DNA of 18,125 bases from Candidatus Bathyarchaeota archaeon (lineage in GTDB: Archaea > Thermoproteota > Bathyarchaeia > 40CM-2-53-6). Below the pieces are notes generated by a model. That model saw only the letters and a list, made by a program, of their open reading frames with translations, made no database searches and was not told where the DNA came from. The DNA lies in assembly GCA_005888755.1 (NCBI GenBank), contig VBBQ01000031.1, positions 50,260-68,384 on the forward strand, in the 5' to 3' direction. Shown one piece after another: positions 14,783-18,125 of this stretch. The position numbers and the translations under genes are program-made. Numbering within the stretch: position 1 is the stretch's first letter; each line of letters opens with the position of its first letter.

Positions 14783-17506
14783 CTAGTTGAAAACTGGCAA
14801 TTGATACTCGATGGCTGCTAGTGCTAGGTCGAGGATGGTGACTTTCCCATCCGCGTTCAGGTCATATGAGACGTTGTACCCGGGTCCGCCCATCTTTGAG
14901 CCATACGAGATGGCTATCAGGGCCAGGTCGAGTATGTTGATTGCTCCATCGTCGTTCACATCGGGGTCCCTAGACACAGAACAACTGGCATTGTTGCTGG
15001 AGATGTTGACAGTGCACGCAGCTCCCAGCCATGAAGAACTTGTCGGTATGGTCAGGACAAACCTCGCGGTCGAGCTGGAGCCATAGCCAACCGATACGGT
15101 GTAGGTCTTGGAGAAGACCGTCTGACTGGTAGTGCTATTTGTCACGATGATCGAGACTGTACCATTAACAGTCTTACTGGTCGTATCTGGGGTGAAGTTG
15201 CCTGAGACCGATACTATCACGCTGTCAAAGGTAAGGGTCTGCTGAAATTGTGGCTCACTGGTTTGAGCAGTGAAAGGCTTCATCAATGGATACCGGTCAA
15301 CTGAGCCGACACAACAGACCGAGTAAATAGTGTCTCCTATGCCATCATTGTCCGGGTCGCTTCCGCCGTAGTCGGACCAGTAGTTCCCCCCGATGGGATA
15401 GCCGTCGTCCCAAGTGATGCCGGTATTGGACTGGTAGGCTTGCGAGTCGTTCTGGATGAAATTGTTGTGATAGATGGCCGACTGGTTTGTCCCGGTGATT
15501 TGCATGCCGATGTGAGTGTACGATATGTTGTTCCCTGCGACGATTACGTTTGTGGAATAGTCGAGTTCGATGCCCGAGCTTTCACCATAAGCCTGGTAGA
15601 AACCGTCGGAGATACTATTACCTGTGACCATCAGATTGCTCGAATGGATGATTGAGAGTCCGTCGATGAAGGTCCCCCCGTCTATCGTGTTGTCTGAGAT
15701 GGTCGCTCCGTTTACAAACATCACTTTCAGAGGATACCTTGAGAGACTGAGTCGCAGGTTTGAAACTCTGACATTACGACAGTTTGCGATAATCAATTGT
15801 CCGACGCTTACTCCATCCACAGTCAGGCCTGAGCAGTCCGTGTAATAGTAGAGAGGCTGGCCGTTTACGAGATTGTACAAGCTCGGGTCGACATCGTACG
15901 TGTATGTGCTCGGATAGGGGTTGATATTGTACGAGCTGAGCTGTGCAGGAGACCCGCTCAGATCGATTCCGCTAGCATCGAATCGATTTCCCCTCAGAGT
16001 TACATTCATCGAGCTGGAGATACTCGCATCTAGATGGCCCGCATCGCCGTACAGGTTGCTGATCGCCCTTCCGAACTCGTTACGGAGCAGCTTGACATTG
16101 CTGCTCGAGGTTATGTCAACTCCATCTGGGTTGCTACACGAGTCAGGGGAACCGTAGCATGCTACGCCATCGTTCATGGCGGAGTCTTTGATCACTCCAT
16201 TCTGCACGTTCGCGAGCTCGATGCCATCCGACCCGGGGTTGTTGATATAGACATTGTCTATCGTGAAGTACGCTTTCGTGTCGGATATTACGATTCCAGG
16301 GCTGGCGCAACACAAGAAGTCTGTGGAGATCGCCCAGCCTTGAATCACATAGGGATCGGTGAATGTTCCTGACCCTCCCGTTACACCATTCGCAATTGTG
16401 AAACCCGTGTCTCCGTGTATGACGATCGGATCGTGATCAGTAAGACCATTCACGTTTATCGTCACTGACGTGGACAGATTTCCGCTGGTCGCTGTCACAG
16501 TTATTGTAAAGCTCTGCTCCACCATGGTGGTACTCTGGATCGCCACGTAGAGTGTTGACTCCTTGGGCTCACCAACCCATACAGTGACTGTCGTATCCAT
16601 CGTCACCGAAAGCCCGGACGACGGTGTAGCAACAGCGGCAAGGTTCACGGTCCCCTCGAACCGCCCTAGACTGCTCACGTAGAACGGGTCCGATACATTC
16701 TGTCCCGGCAGGACGGTGACTGACGAAGCACCAGCTACCATGAAGTAAGGATTGGTAGGCGGCGTCGAGGGAGAACCAGACGCTTGCATCCAGTCGACCT
16801 CAACATTCGCAAACCAAGGCGCGCCAACCTCGATACCGGCGAGGTTAGTATTCCCGGCAGAGGTGTCAAATTCGGTAAAGTCTCCTACTAAGACGCCATC
16901 AAAGTAGGTGTAGAGTGTCCCCTGCACCATGTCTACCCTGAGGACGTGCCACGTGTCCAACTCTGGCGAATAGCCCGGAAATCGCGCCACACCGCGACCA
17001 TCGTCACTAATCCCAAACCCAGGATTGGTGCGAACGCAGCTGCACTGGCCGAGGGGGTCGGGAACATAGTAGCCATCGGCGAGGAAGCTGTACGAGTGGC
17101 CGGCTGTCCGAACGCCGAGAGCAATGGACCCGACTGGGTTGCCGATCCACCGTCCGCGGAGTGAGACGCTCCAGTTTGTTACCCCTGCGGGAGCATGGTT
17201 CCATTCAACTGCTGCACCAACATAGCCATCGTCGAGGAGCGTCAAGATCCCATTGCTGCCGTTGAAGTACGACGGAGGGGCGCCGCCGGTAGTCCATCCT
17301 GCGGCCTGAAGCTGGTCGATAGACGAGTAGTTGAAATCGTCTCGGAAGCTCCAGGAATCGGAAGATTGGGCCCTGGCAAGGATCGTGTTCAGGCTAGGGA
17401 CTGCCGTTAGGGTAGAGAGTAGAATCAGGAATACTGCGACGACTATTTTTCTTAGAGATATACCTCCGGAAGGTGAGGACGGTATCCTTACTGAGAGGAT
17501 TCTCAT
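14783..17506 (-). CDS. Secreted NosD-like parallel beta-helix protein with C-terminal dockerin
   Basis: A 907-residue extracellular protein. Order: leader with signal peptide (hydrophobic core IVVAVFLILLSTLTAV, about residues 22-37, cleavage near ILARA-QSSD); a concanavalin/LamG-like beta-sandwich (about 45-240, SWSFRDDF, LRGRWIGNP, WHVLRVDMVQGTLYTYFDG); an Ig-like repeat (SVTVLPGQNVSDPF); a NosD-type right-handed beta-helix (from GDTGFTIANGVTGGSGTF, with repeated NVxLxxNxF and NxISDG turns); another beta domain; and a type I dockerin (DVNDDGAINILDLALIAISY and DLNADGKVTILDLALAAIEY) with two Ca-binding loops. Roles would be in surface carbohydrate binding or assembly. The ATG at 17506-17504 is chosen: a box A AGTATTTATT (17531-17540) lies 29 bp upstream, and the longer start at 17590 would precede it. 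An internal GGAGGT (17467-17462) lies within codons 14-15. Confidence 0.88.
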   Translation of the reverse strand: MRILSVRIPSSPSGGISLRKIVVAVFLILLSTLTAVPSLNTILARAQSSDSWSFRDDFNYSSIDQLQAAGWTTGGAPPSYFNGSNGILTLLDDGYVGAAVEWNHAPAGVTNWSVSLRGRWIGNPVGSIALGVRTAGHSYSFLADGYYVPDPLGQCSCVRTNPGFGISDDGRGVARFPGYSPELDTWHVLRVDMVQGTLYTYFDGVLVGDFTEFDTSAGNTNLAGIEVGAPWFANVEVDWMQASGSPSTPPTNPYFMVAGASSVTVLPGQNVSDPFYVSSLGRFEGTVNLAAVATPSSGLSVTMDTTVTVWVGEPKESTLYVAIQSTTMVEQSFTITVTATSGNLSTSVTINVNGLTDHDPIVIHGDTGFTIANGVTGGSGTFTDPYVIQGWAISTDFLCCASPGIVISDTKAYFTIDNVYINNPGSDGIELANVQNGVIKDSAMNDGVACYGSPDSCSNPDGVDITSSSNVKLLRNEFGRAISNLYGDAGHLDASISSSMNVTLRGNRFDASGIDLSGSPAQLSSYNINPYPSTYTYDVDPSLYNLVNGQPLYYYTDCSGLTVDGVSVGQLIIANCRNVRVSNLRLSLSRYPLKVMFVNGATISDNTIDGGTFIDGLSIIHSSNLMVTGNSISDGFYQAYGESSGIELDYSTNVIVAGNNISYTHIGMQITGTNQSAIYHNNFIQNDSQAYQSNTGITWDDGYPIGGNYWSDYGGSDPDNDGIGDTIYSVCCVGSVDRYPLMKPFTAQTSEPQFQQTLTFDSVIVSVSGNFTPDTTSKTVNGTVSIIVTNSTTSQTVFSKTYTVSVGYGSSSTARFVLTIPTSSSWLGAACTVNISSNNASCSVSRDPDVNDDGAINILDLALIAISYGSKMGGPGYNVSYDLNADGKVTILDLALAAIEYQLPVFN

Positions 17507-17530
17507 ATGATTTTTCGGTGGGGTTTCGCG

Positions 17531-17540
17531 AATAAATACT
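17531..17540 (-). promoter_or_regulatory. Box A of the NosD-like gene
   Basis: The minus strand reads AGTATTTATT about 29 bp upstream of ATG 17506, consistent with leaderless transcription and with choosing that ATG. The 17541-17749 spacer upstream holds nothing else recognisable. Confidence 0.5.
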
Positions 17541-17749
17541 TTCCTCACATGACGATACCCTAAGCTATCAGTTGGTAGAAAACTCTGCAAATCGGAGATC
17601 TTTCATATTCTAGAATCCTATCAGATACCCTTGCTGTACTTTGGCTGTTATTTCTCGACGAACATTGGGCTCAAGTCAAAGAGAACGACCTCAGATTGGC
17701 ATGATAGGCGATGGTCCTACTCTCTATTTCGCAATAAGGGGAATGTTGC

Positions 17750-18124
17750 CTATGTTGCGCCGATCGGGGGATGACTCCGCACTGGGAGGAAGAGGTGCAT
17801 TTCGGCTTGACTTCGATAGAACTCCAGCGAGGGACGCTTCGGGTCCGTGTCGTGAGTCCGGGCCATTTCTTCGAAGAGACTGGGTAGCTTGGAGAGGATC
17901 TTCTCCCAGTCCATGAGTTTGCTGCGGGCGTACCATCCGCCCGGGATCAATCCTGTTTCCAGTTGCATCTTCTCTGGATCGTCAGAATCGATTCGTGCTA
18001 CGCATGCGTAGTACTCTTCTCCCTCAGGCGTGTGCTGAAAGGTGCCGTAGAACTTGCGACCTTTCAAGGTGGAAAGCTTGGACTCAAGCAGGTCGAACGC
18101 GGCAGAGGGACCTTTCCCTTTCAT
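17750..18124 (-). CDS. GyrI-like small-molecule-binding protein, possibly N-terminally cut by the window edge
   Basis: A 124-residue stretch from an ATG at 18124-18122, one base from the window end. FDLLESKLSTLKGRKFYG, EYYACVARIDSDDPEKM, GLIPGGWYARSKLMDWE and SLEFYRSQ.EMHLFLPV are arranged as in GyrI-like/effector-binding domains (also called SOUL or AraC-type binding folds), which bind cationic hydrophobic ligands or hydrolyse small molecules. The last beta strand ends LFLPV, the usual family end, so the domain is essentially full. No DNA-binding domain is attached in the part seen. Whether the ATG is the true start or a further upstream part exists cannot be seen. Confidence 0.8.
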   Translation of the reverse strand: MKGKGPSAAFDLLESKLSTLKGRKFYGTFQHTPEGEEYYACVARIDSDDPEKMQLETGLIPGGWYARSKLMDWEKILSKLPSLFEEMARTHDTDPKRPSLEFYRSQAEMHLFLPVRSHPPIGAT

Positions 18125-18125
18125 A

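Noticed and set aside
17507-17590. Longer start at 17590 for the NosD-like protein
   Set aside because: It would include the predicted box A (17531-17540) in the coding region and precede a normal leader; ATG 17506 has correct promoter spacing.
1-18125. tRNA, rRNA or CRISPR arrays
   Set aside because: No T-arm consensus, no rRNA segments and no regularly spaced long repeats were found by eye on either strand.

Overview
The window looks like archaeal chromosome, with base composition a little above 50% G+C. The evidence is indirect. Several genes begin on or within a few bases of an A/T-rich box A lying about 26-29 bp upstream, which is the leaderless archaeal pattern (MFS transporter, the 135-aa gene, the NosD-like protein, the small helix-turn-helix protein). 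There is a long class II ribonucleotide reductase carrying an intein, and there are secreted proteins built from Ig-like repeats, a parallel beta-helix and a dockerin. A Nitrososphaeria/Bathyarchaeia-type member of the Thermoproteota would fit, but that is a guess from style rather than from a marker gene.

Layout. (1) 1-3677, minus: adenosylcobalamin-dependent ribonucleotide reductase, running off the left edge, interrupted by a 368-residue LAGLIDADG intein placed exactly before a redox-active cysteine. (2) 3858-5089, minus: an O-methyltransferase and a membrane-anchored protein, then a small plus-strand winged-helix-like protein. (3) 5630-6559, plus: a hydroxymethylbilane synthase homologue (HemC) that lacks the cofactor-attaching cysteine and two cofactor-binding arginines and has no ATG/GTG/TTG start that preserves its N-terminal motif. 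(4) 6560-7029: gene-free, with short repeats. (5) 7030-9260: an aldo/keto reductase facing an MFS exporter whose promoter carries a palindrome. (6) 9426-11936: an accessory-looking island. It holds a toxin-antitoxin-like pair (IS1634-N-terminus-like protein plus nucleotidyltransferase) with an operator-like inverted repeat, facing a two-gene minus-strand unit in which a small unknown protein carries a second, apparently splicing-competent 333-residue intein. (7) 12107-13483: a GNAT acetyltransferase and a frameshifted GrpB/UPF0157 gene. (8) 13674-17506, minus: two secreted surface proteins, one with a beta-helix and dockerin, one with Ig-like repeats and a C-terminal membrane anchor, closed by a hairpin-plus-poly-U terminator. 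(9) 17750-18124, minus: a GyrI-like small-molecule-binding protein at the right edge.

The least ordinary items are the HemC homologue with a rebuilt cofactor site, the intein in a small non-replicative protein, and the nucleotidyltransferase pair with its operator. Two genes (hemC-like and the 318-aa surface protein) have a good Shine-Dalgarno motif at normal spacing before an in-frame ATA or ATC rather than a standard start codon. This could be non-canonical initiation or single-base sequence errors, and the window alone cannot decide.
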